Positions 10,339-17,744 of a DNA stretch of 64,000 nucleotides are shown here, piece after piece; positions within the stretch are counted from its first letter, which is position 1; the number at the start of each line of letters is the position of its first letter. Under the pieces are notes generated by a model. It ran no database searches, was not told the origin of the DNA, and saw only the letters and a program-made list of their open reading frames with translations. A program made the position numbers and the translations under genes. This stretch comes from Bacteroidota bacterium (lineage in GTDB: Bacteria > Bacteroidota > Bacteroidia > Chitinophagales > Chitinophagaceae), in contig CANHHX010000001.1 of NCBI GenBank assembly GCA_947461125.1, positions 1 through 64,000 on the forward strand, read 5' to 3'.

Positions 10339-10346
10339 CAAATTTA
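10339..10346 (-). promoter_or_regulatory. Possible -7 element for the Wzi-like pair
   Basis: Reads TAAATTTG on the minus strand, fitting the TAnnTTTG consensus of Bacteroidota sigma factors. It lies about 77 bases before the TTG at 10262, giving an untranslated leader of about 70 bases. No clear TTG-type -33 element was found, and AT-rich DNA produces such matches by chance. Confidence 0.35.
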
Positions 10347-10398
10347 GGGAATATTTAAAGAAAGAGAAGATATATAAAACAAAAGAAGACTTGACACT

Positions 10399-11361
10399 TT
10401 ACATCATATTGCTCAATTCAAAATCAATCATTTTTTCAATTACATCTTTCATCATACTTTTAGCTTTCCATCCCAGTTTTATTTCAGCTTTTGCGGGATT
10501 AGCTCTTCCTGTTTTGAAATCTGAAGGTCGAAATAAATTGTTATCAGAAATTACATGATCTGCATAATTTAAGTTAAGATATTCAAAACTAGTTATAATA
10601 AAATCCATCAATGAGTTTGATTCACCAGTTGCTATCACGTAGTCTTCGGGTATTTCATTTTGTAACATTAACCACATTGCTTCAACATATTCTGGAGCCC
10701 ATCCCCAATCTCTTACAATATCTATATTTCCAAGCTTAAGCTTTATATTTTTATTTTTTGAGATTTTACAAGCAGTTGATATAATTTTTTTTGTAACAAA
10801 CCTATCTGGTCTCAAAGGAGAATCGTGATTAAATAATATTCCCGTAGAAGCATTAATTTTATATGATTCTCTATAATTACTTACTAACCAAAATGCGGTA
10901 GATTTTGCAACAGCATAAGGGCTTCTTGGCTGAAATGAAGTATTTTCATCGGCAGGATTATCTTTTGTATCGCCAAAACACTCACTAGAACCAGCATTAT
11001 AAAATTTAATATCAGAATTTGAAAATCGAATTGACTCTAAAATATTTAATGTTCCAATACTTATACTCTCGAGTGTCTCAACTGGTTGCTCAAATGATAA
11101 ACTTACTGAACTTTGTCCTGATAGATTATAAATTTCATCAGGTTTTATCTTAATAATTGACTGTAAAGTACTTCGAAAGTCAATTAAATTGACAGAAACT
11201 AAATTTATATCATTTTTAATCCCAAGTATACCTAAATTATTAAAAGTAGACATTTGGCTATCTCTGGAACCGCCATATACCTCATAGCCTTTTTCTAATA
11301 AAAATTTTGCTAAATAAGCACCATCTTGTCCTGAAATCCCACAAATTAAAGCCTTTTTCAT
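10399..11361 (-). CDS. GDP-mannose 4,6-dehydratase-like short-chain dehydrogenase
   Basis: A 320-residue extended SDR. The N-terminus has the NAD(P)-binding ICGISGQDGAYLAKFL. The catalytic region shows SSECFGD (around 127-133) and SPYAVAKS, supplying the Ser/Glu and Tyr-x3-Lys residues of the GMD family, and PLRPDRFVTKKI parallels the GMD consensus. It would convert GDP-mannose to GDP-4-keto-6-deoxymannose. It is somewhat shorter than typical GMD proteins (about 340-375 aa) and differs clearly from the second gmd at the right edge of the window. It stands alone, with no reductase or epimerase next to it, and is visibly more AT-rich than the export cluster. A related 4,6-dehydratase or reductase activity is possible. 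Confidence 0.75.
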   Translation of the reverse strand: MKKALICGISGQDGAYLAKFLLEKGYEVYGGSRDSQMSTFNNLGILGIKNDINLVSVNLIDFRSTLQSIIKIKPDEIYNLSGQSSVSLSFEQPVETLESISIGTLNILESIRFSNSDIKFYNAGSSECFGDTKDNPADENTSFQPRSPYAVAKSTAFWLVSNYRESYKINASTGILFNHDSPLRPDRFVTKKIISTACKISKNKNIKLKLGNIDIVRDWGWAPEYVEAMWLMLQNEIPEDYVIATGESNSLMDFIITSFEYLNLNYADHVISDNNLFRPSDFKTGRANPAKAEIKLGWKAKSMMKDVIEKMIDFELSNMM

Positions 11362-11380
11362 TGTAATTTATTCTGCATAC

Positions 11381-11388
11381 CAAATTTA
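11381..11388 (-). promoter_or_regulatory. Possible -7 element for the isolated gmd-like gene
   Basis: TAAATTTG on the minus strand, 20 bases before the ATG, matches the Bacteroidota TAnnTTTG motif. A TTG lies 23 bases further upstream, slightly longer than the usual spacing. This is a motif match only. Confidence 0.35.
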
Positions 11389-11731
11389 AGACTAATACTC
11401 TACATGGATATCAATATATCCTAGTTTTATTCTTTCAAAGAAAGATACTTTAGCTAGCTACATAGAACAATACACACATTCGCTCTTTGTATTAAAATAG
11501 TGATTTAATGATTGTAATAGAATTAAGAAGAAATAAATCTATGTAGTTTTTTAATAAAAAATATTTTAGATAAACCAATAGTAACTATCAACATCTTTTA
11601 AAACAACATGAGCTATTGAATACAGAAAACCCATGAGAGATTTAGATAGTGCGAATTAGTCTGGACTATCTTTTACTTTTTCACAATAAATTGATTTTCA
11701 ATGAATTGGAAAATGGTGCTGAATGAACAGT

Positions 11732-11775
11732 GGTCGAGAAAAAGCTATTTTTGGAAGACGCTTAAATTAGTGTGG
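11732..11775 (+). repeat. Imperfect 44-base direct repeat, copy A
   Basis: Begins GGTCGAGAAAAAGCTATTTT and ends CTTAAATTAGTGTGG. It matches copy B at 11844-11887 at roughly 35 of 44 positions without gaps. The last third (GCTTAAATTAGTGTG) is identical in both. Identity of the element is unknown; ends of a lost insertion sequence or recombinase binding sites are both possible. Confidence 0.6.
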
Positions 11776-11843
11776 ACCATCAAGTTATATCCTTGTAACT
11801 ATATGATATTCAATTGTTTAAATATCACTTAGCACCAAACCTA

Positions 11844-11887
11844 GGTCACGAAAAGGCTATTTTTAGATCGTGCTTAAATTAGTGTGC
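11844..11887 (+). repeat. Imperfect 44-base direct repeat, copy B
   Basis: Begins GGTCACGAAAAGGCTATTTT, pairs with copy A 112 bases upstream, and is followed directly by another partial copy (GGATTAGTGTG) at about 11889-11899. Confidence 0.6.
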
Positions 11888-12045
11888 TGGATTAGTGTGA
11901 TTAATTCAAATGTTTGGATTTTGCTTCACTATAAAATCAACAAAAATTTTATAACTACAATTTTACCTTGAGTTATACTCTTTTGTGGAAAATCTGCCTA
12001 TTTAGCCTTTCGTTTTATGGTTAAATTTGTAGTAGACATAAAATA

Positions 12046-12073
12046 AAAAACAGTGGGTGCAACCACTGTTTTT
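12046..12073. terminator. Bidirectional terminator-like hairpin
   Basis: Stem CAGTGG/CCACTG with loop GTGCAA, flanked by an A tract on the left and a T tract on the right that extend the stem and allow use in either direction. No gene ends directly next to it, which suggests a lost upstream gene or a non-coding transcript. Confidence 0.6.
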
Positions 12074-12074
12074 C

Positions 12075-12132
12075 TAATGCTAAAATCCCTGAGTAAGGAA
12101 GTTGGAGGGCTTGTCACCCAACCCGAGCATTA
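12075..12132. repeat. Nested inverted repeats
   Basis: Outer arms TAATGCT (12075-12081) and AGCATTA (12126-12132) enclose inner arms GTTGG (12101-12105) and CCAAC (12118-12122). The whole could fold as a long hairpin with a central stem. It directly follows the terminator-like hairpin. No known RNA family was recognised. Confidence 0.4.
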
Positions 12133-12269
12133 ACGGTAAAATATCGTGGGTTAAAAATACCCTTTTTATCTATTAGTCCAAATAAAGGTTAGACTTTTTT
12201 TTGGATAACTACTTCGGATAGATGTCCTGATTCGTTAGAATTATTTCAAAGGGCCATCAAATCTTTAAT

Positions 12270-12506
12270 ATGAGCAAGAACTCTAATAAAGGTAACCAAC
12301 ATATTACACCAAGGGGGAACCAGTGGAGTGTAACAGGTGCTGGTAATTCTAGAGCTACAGCTGTTGTTAGCACTCAAAGAGAGGCAATAAATATTGCCAA
12401 ACCAATTGCTAGTAACCAAAGTGGTGATGTAATTATACATAGAAGGAATGGACAAATCCGAGAGCGTAATAGCTACGGGAACGACCCATTCCCACCTAAA
12501 GGTTAA
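12270..12506 (+). CDS. DUF2188 small protein
   Basis: A 78-residue protein closely fitting the DUF2188 family. The family pattern is visible almost throughout: HITPRGNQWSVTGAGNSRA near the start, the TQREAI segment, DVIIHRRNGQIRERNSYGND, and the terminal DPFPPKG. The family is widespread in accessory genomes, is predicted cytoplasmic, and its biochemical role is not established. There is no signal peptide or membrane segment. A strong terminator follows at 12514-12546, so it is probably transcribed alone or from an upstream promoter in the island flank. Its position beside the recombinase module suggests cargo. Confidence 0.85.
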   Translation: MSKNSNKGNQHITPRGNQWSVTGAGNSRATAVVSTQREAINIAKPIASNQSGDVIIHRRNGQIRERNSYGNDPFPPKG

Positions 12507-12513
12507 TTTCTAC

Positions 12514-12546
12514 AAGCCCCACTTTTAATAGTGGGGCATTTTTTAA
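12514..12546 (+). terminator. Intrinsic terminator after the DUF2188 gene
   Basis: Stem GCCCCACT/AGTGGGGC (12516-12523 with 12530-12537) with a six-base loop, followed by a run of T residues. It lies directly after the stop codon. Confidence 0.85.
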
Positions 12547-12562
12547 ATTAAAATCACACAAG

Positions 12563-12970
12563 ATGAATTTTATAGATTTTCAGAATTTAATGTCTGATGT
12601 ACCTAGCGGAATGATAACAAGTGCTCTTTATGATTCAATAAAATATTTAATAAAGAGTAGTAAAACAAAAGACGAGCTTGTTAAGAGAATAGAAAATACA
12701 CTTCACTTACATAATGTAAGTGTAAATGCAAATTCTATGATAACTCTTTTAGCAAGTAAAGGCTTTATTATAATAGAAGGTTCACAAATTAAATCCAATT
12801 TAAATATCACCATGGGCTCTTCTAATGAAGGTGAATTTATATTTGGTAACAATAGTAAAAGTGAGACTTCTAAAACTACAATAGATGCAGGTAGCAATGC
12901 ATTTATTAAAATGAGTGGCAATGCAAAAATAGAACAACATTCAGATGGAAGTATTCGGATGTATACTTAA
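12563..12970 (+). CDS. Uncharacterised 135-residue protein
   Basis: No family was recognised. The N-terminal 75 residues look helical and could form a small winged-helix-like fold (ALYDSIKYLIKSSKTKDEL, LLASKGFIII). The C-terminal 60 residues are rich in Gly, Ser, Asn and Thr with alternating hydrophobic residues, suggesting repeated beta-strands (GEFIFGNNSK, NAFIKMSGNAKIEQHSDGSI). There is no signal peptide and no membrane segment. A perfect hairpin terminator at 13001-13026 follows. It begins 57 bases after the DUF2188 stop, beyond that gene's terminator, so it probably has its own promoter. Function unknown. Confidence 0.65.
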   Translation: MNFIDFQNLMSDVPSGMITSALYDSIKYLIKSSKTKDELVKRIENTLHLHNVSVNANSMITLLASKGFIIIEGSQIKSNLNITMGSSNEGEFIFGNNSKSETSKTTIDAGSNAFIKMSGNAKIEQHSDGSIRMYT

Positions 12971-13000
12971 AAAGAAAAATAGATTCACTCGCTAATTGTA

Positions 13001-13026
13001 TAAACCCACGCCTTGCCGTGGGTTTA
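13001..13026. terminator. Terminator-like hairpin
   Basis: A perfect 10-base stem (TAAACCCACG paired with CGTGGGTTTA) with a six-base loop, 30 bases after the stop of the 135-residue protein. No long T run follows beyond TTTATTA. Confidence 0.7.
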
Positions 13027-13058
13027 TTACTTAAAATAATCAATGATCTTAAATTCAT

Positions 13059-13082
13059 GGCCACCCGCTTTCGCGAATGGCC
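13059..13082. repeat. Symmetrical stem-internal loop-stem structure
   Basis: GGCCA pairs with TGGCC; a two-by-two internal loop follows, then CGC pairs with GCG around a TTTC tetraloop. It lies in the gap between convergent genes and has no T tract, so it is not an obvious terminator. Confidence 0.4.
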
Positions 13083-13136
13083 TATACTAACCAACCCAAA
13101 ATCAATATTTTGCCAGCAAAGGAGGCGGGTAAAGGC

Positions 13137-13595
13137 CTAGTGCTTTATCAATGCTGTTTTATGTAGTAATAGCTCCTGGAATAGATAGTAGGGGCAATAT
13201 TTAAGTGTTATTTTGTTCCAGTCTGTCTTGGTGAAGAAGGCAATTGCATCTGGATGCAGCTTTCGGTAAGCTATTAGGCCTTCTTCCGCCTCGTCTATCA
13301 TATCATCGAATTTGTCGGTGTCTGCGTCATCTTCATACATGGCTATTTGGTCTTCTATTTCGTTTTGCGCATAGTTTATTTGCGTTATCCATGCAACAAG
13401 TCTATCAATTGCACGCAACTCGCCAACGCTATAACTGTGCTCTTTGTCTCCAACACATATCAAATAGCCGTCTTTATATAGGTCATTTAAAATAGAAGTA
13501 ATGTTTATGTTGAACCACTTTTTATTTACATCTGGTTCTGTCATTACGATCCATGTGGTTCTATTTAACCGATCAAGTTGTTCTTCGATTGTCAT
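13137..13595 (-). CDS. Uncharacterised acidic protein
   Basis: A 152-residue protein with no recognised domain. It appears all-helical and acidic in the middle (QIAMYEDDADTDKFDDMIDE around residues 93-112), and the N-terminus has MTIEEQLDRLNRTTWIVMTEPD. No signal peptide or membrane segment is visible. It starts 53 bases downstream of the integrase stop on the same strand, so it may share the integrase transcript. It could be a small regulator or an element-specific protein, but nothing in the sequence decides this. Confidence 0.6.
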   Translation of the reverse strand: MTIEEQLDRLNRTTWIVMTEPDVNKKWFNINITSILNDLYKDGYLICVGDKEHSYSVGELRAIDRLVAWITQINYAQNEIEDQIAMYEDDADTDKFDDMIDEAEEGLIAYRKLHPDAIAFFTKTDWNKITLKYCPYYLFQELLLHKTALIKH

Positions 13596-13648
13596 TTGGT
13601 TCTTATTAGTATATTTTCAAAACGGGTGACTTTGCAATCCTTAAGTAC

Positions 13649-14947
13649 CTACATCCCCTTCGCTTCCCTCTCTTGCCATATCTTCTCCATCTTATCTGCG
13701 AACTGGTCGCCTGATACTTTAATGTAGCGCATAAAGGACTTATATGATTTGTGTCCGCTGATGGCCATAATAATCATCGGGTCAGTTCCTTTTATAAATT
13801 CATTAGAGCAAAAGGAACGACGTGCAGTATGCGTCATCATATAATCGTACTTCATCTTCACTATTTCAGTGAGCTCGCGCTTGTATGTTATCTGCTTTGT
13901 AAATGGCACATGCATACAAGGCATCTTAGCTCCTACTTTCTTAATGACCTCATTAAATTCATTATTACGTGGCACAGGTGGCAACTTGTAATCGTACTTC
14001 TCTAAAATGGTTTTCACTATTGGATGGATAGGTATCGTCACCTTCGCACCTGTCTTCACCTGTATAAATGAAAGTCTATTATTGCGAATTGCTGTAGGAT
14101 CTAAAACGCTATAGTCCGAAAAACGCATAGCTGTAAAACAACCAATGGCAAATACATCCCTCACTATCTCTTGTTCAGGGTTATCAAAATCCTTAATTTC
14201 AAGTAATTGTAAAATTTCAGATTCAGTAAGGTAGATACTATCTGTCTCCTCACGGCTGGTATCAAATTTCAATTCAAATAATAGGGCTGGTGGCAGCCTC
14301 TTTAACTTCACGGCATACTTATACACTTGTAACATATCCATCATCAACTTTGCATGCGTATTCATGCTCCAATCTAAATCCATAATCAAGTGATCACTAA
14401 TCAAGTCAATATGTTCCTGCGTCAACTCCCCTAATTTCAAATCCCAATTTTTTTTATTGAAAAAACTAGCGAGCATTTTACGAGTAGTCTTGAAACTACT
14501 TATGGTTTGAGGCTTGAGCTTCTTTTTCTTAGGAGATAGTCGTACCCCGGCTTCACAGTCATTAATGAATAGATCAGTGAAGGCAAGTAAGGAATCTCCA
14601 CTAGGACGCACCCCACTCTTCTTTAATTTATTAAACTTAGTTTTTGGGTTATCATTTAACTCATTCAGTTTCTCTTCCAGTTCAAGATAACTAAGCTTAG
14701 GCTTACCGTATTTGTATTGTTCAATAAGCTCCATTATTGAAACCTCCTTCTCTCTAAGCGTACGAATAATATTCGTTGTAACACTTTTTCCCTGGTAAGA
14801 TTTAATAAATCCTTTTTTTGAATCCCAGTGTACGGTTTCAATTTGGATACCAGTTCTTAATCGGATCCTTGTGCCATCTACGGTAACATCAATAACAATT
14901 GATGACCTTCTAGCATTCTTGTCGTTTATGAAAAAAGAAACACCCAT
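13649..14947 (-). CDS. Tyrosine recombinase / phage-type integrase
   Basis: A 432-residue site-specific recombinase of the type common in Bacteroidota elements. The N-terminal arm-binding region (about 1-100) has the VDGTRIRLRTGI strand pattern, followed by a SAM-like core-binding domain (about 120-235). The catalytic domain supplies R275 (in TAMRFSDY), H373 and R376 (HTARRSF), H399 (SGHKS) and the nucleophile Y408 (MRYIKV), so the catalytic set appears intact. It would integrate and excise the element by strand exchange at att sites. It starts one base after the stop of the excisionase-like gene, so the two are co-transcribed. No att site could be identified. Confidence 0.93.
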   Translation of the reverse strand: MGVSFFINDKNARRSSIVIDVTVDGTRIRLRTGIQIETVHWDSKKGFIKSYQGKSVTTNIIRTLREKEVSIMELIEQYKYGKPKLSYLELEEKLNELNDNPKTKFNKLKKSGVRPSGDSLLAFTDLFINDCEAGVRLSPKKKKLKPQTISSFKTTRKMLASFFNKKNWDLKLGELTQEHIDLISDHLIMDLDWSMNTHAKLMMDMLQVYKYAVKLKRLPPALLFELKFDTSREETDSIYLTESEILQLLEIKDFDNPEQEIVRDVFAIGCFTAMRFSDYSVLDPTAIRNNRLSFIQVKTGAKVTIPIHPIVKTILEKYDYKLPPVPRNNEFNEVIKKVGAKMPCMHVPFTKQITYKRELTEIVKMKYDYMMTHTARRSFCSNEFIKGTDPMIIMAISGHKSYKSFMRYIKVSGDQFADKMEKIWQEREAKGM

Positions 14948-14948
14948 T

Positions 14949-15230
14949 TTAGTTTAATTTACGATTCATGTAAAGAGTGACATTATTCTTGGTTAGCTTC
15001 CACTTGCGGCCAGGTTTTACTGCGACTATCTCACCACGTAAAATCATTTTAGAAAGTGTTTGAGTGCACACACCAATCACAGATGCTGCTTTTTCTAATG
15101 ACCAAATTTCATCCTCTTCAATATCAGGAGGCGGGAAAGTGGTTGTCAATTTTCTAACTTCATTGTAGATGATATCTTTAATATAGATATCCAACTCGGG
15201 GAATAACCCTTGGGGGAATAGTGAACTCAT
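14949..15230 (-). CDS. Excisionase-like helix-turn-helix protein
   Basis: A 93-residue protein whose C-terminal half is an excisionase-type MerR-like HTH: IWSLEKAASVIGVCTQTLSK, then GEIVAVKPGRKWKLTKN (about residues 43-85). Such proteins bend DNA near att sites and direct a tyrosine recombinase toward excision, or regulate it. It lies immediately upstream of the integrase in the same operon, with five bases separating it from the previous gene. The N-terminal 40 residues are an extension of unknown role. Confidence 0.82.
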   Translation of the reverse strand: MSSLFPQGLFPELDIYIKDIIYNEVRKLTTTFPPPDIEEDEIWSLEKAASVIGVCTQTLSKMILRGEIVAVKPGRKWKLTKNNVTLYMNRKLN

Positions 15231-15235
15231 ATTGA

Positions 15236-15547
15236 TTAAATTTTAATTGATTTATTTTTTTCAGTATAGTATTCATATAAATTGTATGCCGCTATTCCTA
15301 CTACAAGTCCAACTCCTATAAAAAGTATGAGGTTACGACCACCCTTGTTTTTAGGCACATCAGTGTTAATGACTGTTGTAGTAGTAATTGGTGGTGCAGT
15401 AGCTGGCTTAGCTGCTGAAATTATCATTGGTAATGTTGCTGGCATATTAGGAATAATATCCGCAGGTACTGCCGAAACTGCATTTAATGAAGATGCGTTT
15501 TTGAACAACCTATAGTATGCTGGATTGCTTAGTAGTTGATTAATCAT
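15236..15547 (-). CDS. Small single-pass membrane protein of unknown function
   Basis: A 103-residue protein read from the ATG at 15547. That start overlaps the upstream stop codon (ATGATTAA), a coupling arrangement; an ORF start 51 bases further upstream is less likely. After a mixed N-terminal part and a Pro/Ala/Thr-rich linker (about 35-70), a single hydrophobic segment (LILFIGVGLVVGIAAYNLY) is followed by a charged tail. No family was recognised. It belongs to the four-gene operon ending in the integrase and may be membrane-anchored by its C-terminus. Confidence 0.6.
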   Translation of the reverse strand: MINQLLSNPAYYRLFKNASSLNAVSAVPADIIPNMPATLPMIISAAKPATAPPITTTTVINTDVPKNKGGRNLILFIGVGLVVGIAAYNLYEYYTEKNKSIKI

Positions 15548-15899
15548 TTTTGTAAATTTTAAGTTTGTGTTCTGTAAATAAGATATATGCATGGTCACCT
15601 ACTACAACTCCTGCTAGTCCATCCTTGTCAAAATTTCCAGTTGTTACTTCCCACTGAAAATTGTAATTGAGAAATTCTTCTGCTGGAATGGCTACACCAT
15701 ATCCAAATTCATGGGAGAGCAACTTCAGAGTTCTATTTGTCTCTAGAACCGATAAGGATGTGTTTCGAAGCAAATTGTAATTTGTCTGCTCTCTTTGCTT
15801 TTTCAATAATAGAGCGTGTTCTGGACTGCATGTTTGAGCGTTACCATGACGGTTTGACGGAAGTAGCGCACCACATAAAATGCAAAATTTTTGTTTCAT
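15540..15899 (-). CDS. Zinc-ribbon-like protein of unknown function
   Basis: A 119-residue protein beginning with a probable zinc-binding knuckle: C6-x2-C9 then C24-x3-H28 (CILCGALL and CSPEH). A basic helix follows (LLLKKQREQTN). The remaining 70 residues contain beta-strand-like sequence with no recognised fold. It is the first gene of the minus-strand operon leading to the integrase, is separated from the divergent MerR-like gene by about 150 AT-rich bases, and may be a DNA- or RNA-binding regulator of the element. That role is inferred from the motif and position only. Confidence 0.6.
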   Translation of the reverse strand: MKQKFCILCGALLPSNRHGNAQTCSPEHALLLKKQREQTNYNLLRNTSLSVLETNRTLKLLSHEFGYGVAIPAEEFLNYNFQWEVTTGNFDKDGLAGVVVGDHAYILFTEHKLKIYKND

Positions 15900-16053
15900 A
15901 ACTAGTTGTTTTTAGTTTTAATTAAATTATCTTTACCAAAGGGATGAGATGGCTTATCTGTATCCCATTAAGCAAATTTAAAATAATTTATGGCTAACGG
16001 GAAACGTTTTCTGTGATTATTTTATTATATTTTCTGATTATATATATAATTAT

Positions 16054-17112
16054 ATGAATATCAATTACTTAGATAATTTCATAAACAGGTTCCCTAATGT
16101 ACTTTTAAGTCATACACTCAAATTGACTGAGATTACAGACAGTAAGGCTATAAAATTGGATGACAATCAAATGCTTGACTCCAAAGAGGCATTCCCCAAT
16201 AAATTTGAATTAGAAGTAGTAAGATTCTGGAGAAAGAAAAAACTGCTACCATTTTTTGAAGAAGGTAAACACGCAAAAATTAGCATTTCTCAATTGATGT
16301 GGCTTAGGTTCTTGGAAAACCTAAGAAACCTAAGTCCAAATACTGCGGTGCTTGAAGCAGCACATGAGTACTTCTTAAAACGTGCTTATGATCAAAATTT
16401 AGCACTAAAAAATTATATAGCACTTCAAGATTCGTTACAAGAAGAATTAAAAAAGAATCCAAATAATCAAGATGCAAAAATAAAACTTGAACAGGTAGTA
16501 AGCATTTCAAAAGATCAATTATTAATGTACTCAGTTAAAATAGACATGAACTATTTCAACATGTACATCATGGACGAAGTAATTAACTCCCCTGAGATAG
16601 AAACACTATTTACCTATAGGATGGGAAAAAATATTTTAGATGAAAAGGGAACTGTTGCTGACGTACCCGTATTTGAAATCATTAAAGATGGTAAAGTTAT
16701 CAATGGACCTGATGATGAAAAAAATAAAAATGGGATTAACTTTGATATACATAATACACCCATATCAATTTTTTCAGCTAACTACTTTTTAAGAGATGTA
16801 TTCGCGGATTGTAATCTTTCACAAGAGGCATTCAACATTCAAATATTAGAAAAAAGTGAAAGGCTGGTTTTTAAACTTATTAAAGAGAAGAAAGTAGATT
16901 TAGTTTCTTTTGTAAATGGTGAAAAAAACGGCAAAGAAGATTATTCCGTTCAAGACATTAACAGTGGATATAATGTGACAAGCATAAAGGAAATTAAGTA
17001 TAAAATGTGTACGAAAAATTATAATTACGGCATTGCTATTTTAAATACTGGTGAAAAAATTGAATTTAACTCTAATCCTAATTCATCAGAAAATGAAGAG
17101 AAGAGGAAGTAA
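16054..17112 (+). CDS. Probable MerR-like DNA-binding protein
   Basis: A 352-residue protein transcribed divergently from the integrase operon. Residues 53-95 resemble a MerR-type winged helix (ELEVVRFWRKKKLLPFF, then a basic and aromatic segment with the LMWLRFLENLRNLS helix). The middle has a Lys/Glu-rich helical part (around 125-160) that may form a coiled coil. The C-terminal half is of mixed type with no recognised enzyme domain. The location suggests control of the recombinase operon. It is followed by an excellent terminator. The HTH assignment is from pattern, not a search. Confidence 0.55.
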   Translation: MNINYLDNFINRFPNVLLSHTLKLTEITDSKAIKLDDNQMLDSKEAFPNKFELEVVRFWRKKKLLPFFEEGKHAKISISQLMWLRFLENLRNLSPNTAVLEAAHEYFLKRAYDQNLALKNYIALQDSLQEELKKNPNNQDAKIKLEQVVSISKDQLLMYSVKIDMNYFNMYIMDEVINSPEIETLFTYRMGKNILDEKGTVADVPVFEIIKDGKVINGPDDEKNKNGINFDIHNTPISIFSANYFLRDVFADCNLSQEAFNIQILEKSERLVFKLIKEKKVDLVSFVNGEKNGKEDYSVQDINSGYNVTSIKEIKYKMCTKNYNYGIAILNTGEKIEFNSNPNSSENEEKRK

Positions 17113-17139
17113 AGTGATAATTGCTTTACTAACAATAAC

Positions 17140-17176
17140 AAAAAATGGGCCCTACAAATTTTAGGGCCCATTTTTT
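17140..17176. terminator. Intrinsic terminator after the MerR-like gene
   Basis: A nine-base GC-rich stem (ATGGGCCCT with AGGGCCCAT) is extended by an A tract before and a T tract after, with a nine-base loop. It could work in both directions. Confidence 0.88.
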
Positions 17177-17430
17177 GGCAGATACTTTAAATTTAAACTA
17201 AATCGAAATTACGTTCTATAATTTTTATTGCACCTTAGTTACTGGCTTTCAAATTCATATTAGGCAAGCCATATCTAAAGTGGCAAATTGGGATTAATTA
17301 TAAGTATGGCTAATTAGTAAGCCTCCCCAAGATTTAATAAAAGCTTACCATACTTCTACTTGAGATCCAGCTTTAAAAATTAAGCGGAATTTAGATTTAG
17401 CATATAACATACTGTAATTTATTGGGACAA

Positions 17431-17448
17431 TAGAGTGAATTCACTCTA
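17431..17448. repeat. Perfect 18-base palindrome
   Basis: TAGAGTGAA followed directly by its reverse complement TTCACTCTA, with no loop. A zero-spacer palindrome of this length suits a dimeric DNA-binding protein or recombinase site more than a hairpin. The bound protein is unknown; the MerR-like protein 320 bases away is a candidate. Confidence 0.5.
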
Positions 17449-17496
17449 GTCTTGTATTTAGTGCATCAATAGGATTGCCAACAAAAGTGGCTCAGT

Positions 17497-17744
17497 TTGC
17501 GCGGAATATTAACTCATTGGTTTTATTCTAATTTCTTTCGATTTAGCCTAATAAAATAGGGATAACTTAAAATTCAGTGTTACTTACGAATTAGAAAGGA
17601 ATTGCAAGTAATTGGGTAAAAATATGATTTATTGTAATTGAGCTAGTCCATATTTTATTGCACAAGTAACCAATCAACATGCCAACCTGCATTTTAGCCA
17701 CAAAACCAGGAGACAATAAAGTGGTGCCAAAATATTCCGCGCAA
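17497..17744. repeat. 14-base inverted repeat enclosing about 220 bases
   Basis: TTGCGCGGAATATT at 17497-17510 and its exact reverse complement at 17731-17744. The arms are GC-richer than their surroundings. The enclosed DNA has no gene. It could be the residue of an insertion sequence or a small non-autonomous element. Confidence 0.5.

Larger units (their letters stand above)
11362..12269. other. Gene-poor segment with decayed repeats and hairpins
   Basis: No convincing coding frame was found in about 900 bases. The segment holds a pair of imperfect 44-base direct repeats (11732-11775 and 11844-11887), a bidirectional terminator-like hairpin at 12046-12073, and nested inverted repeats at 12075-12132. 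A further weak copy of the AATTAGT-TGGAC part of the repeat is near 11655. Very AT-rich. It looks like the left flank of the integrase island or an insertion-sequence graveyard. Confidence 0.6.
12270..17112. mobile_element. Integrase-bearing accessory island, boundaries not defined
   Basis: The segment groups a tyrosine recombinase, an excisionase-like HTH protein, two small unknown genes in the same operon, a MerR-like regulator, a DUF2188 protein and two unknowns. It sits between two gene-poor regions with broken repeats and separates the polysaccharide export cluster from housekeeping genes. No tRNA and no flanking att duplication could be found by eye, so the coordinates span only the genes. 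No conjugation, replication or phage structural genes are present; it may be a small integrative element or a remnant of one. Confidence 0.5.

Noticed and set aside
10325-10558. 77-codon plus-strand frame
   Set aside because: It overlaps the 3' part of the gmd-like gene antisense and shows no family pattern.
12075-12180. Riboswitch
   Set aside because: The nested stems do not match any riboswitch consensus I know, and no suitable gene follows closely.
12246-12455. Minus-strand frame over the DUF2188 gene
   Set aside because: It is an antisense shadow of a clear family member.
12563-13595. Toxin-antitoxin pair made of the two unknown island genes
   Set aside because: They are convergent, each with separate context, and neither shows toxin or antitoxin motifs.
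13641-13660. att site next to the integrase stop
   Set aside because: No second copy of this sequence could be found at the other end of the island and no tRNA gene is present.
15548-15598. Longer N-terminus for the small membrane protein
   Set aside because: The coupled ATG at 15547 overlapping the previous stop is more plausible.
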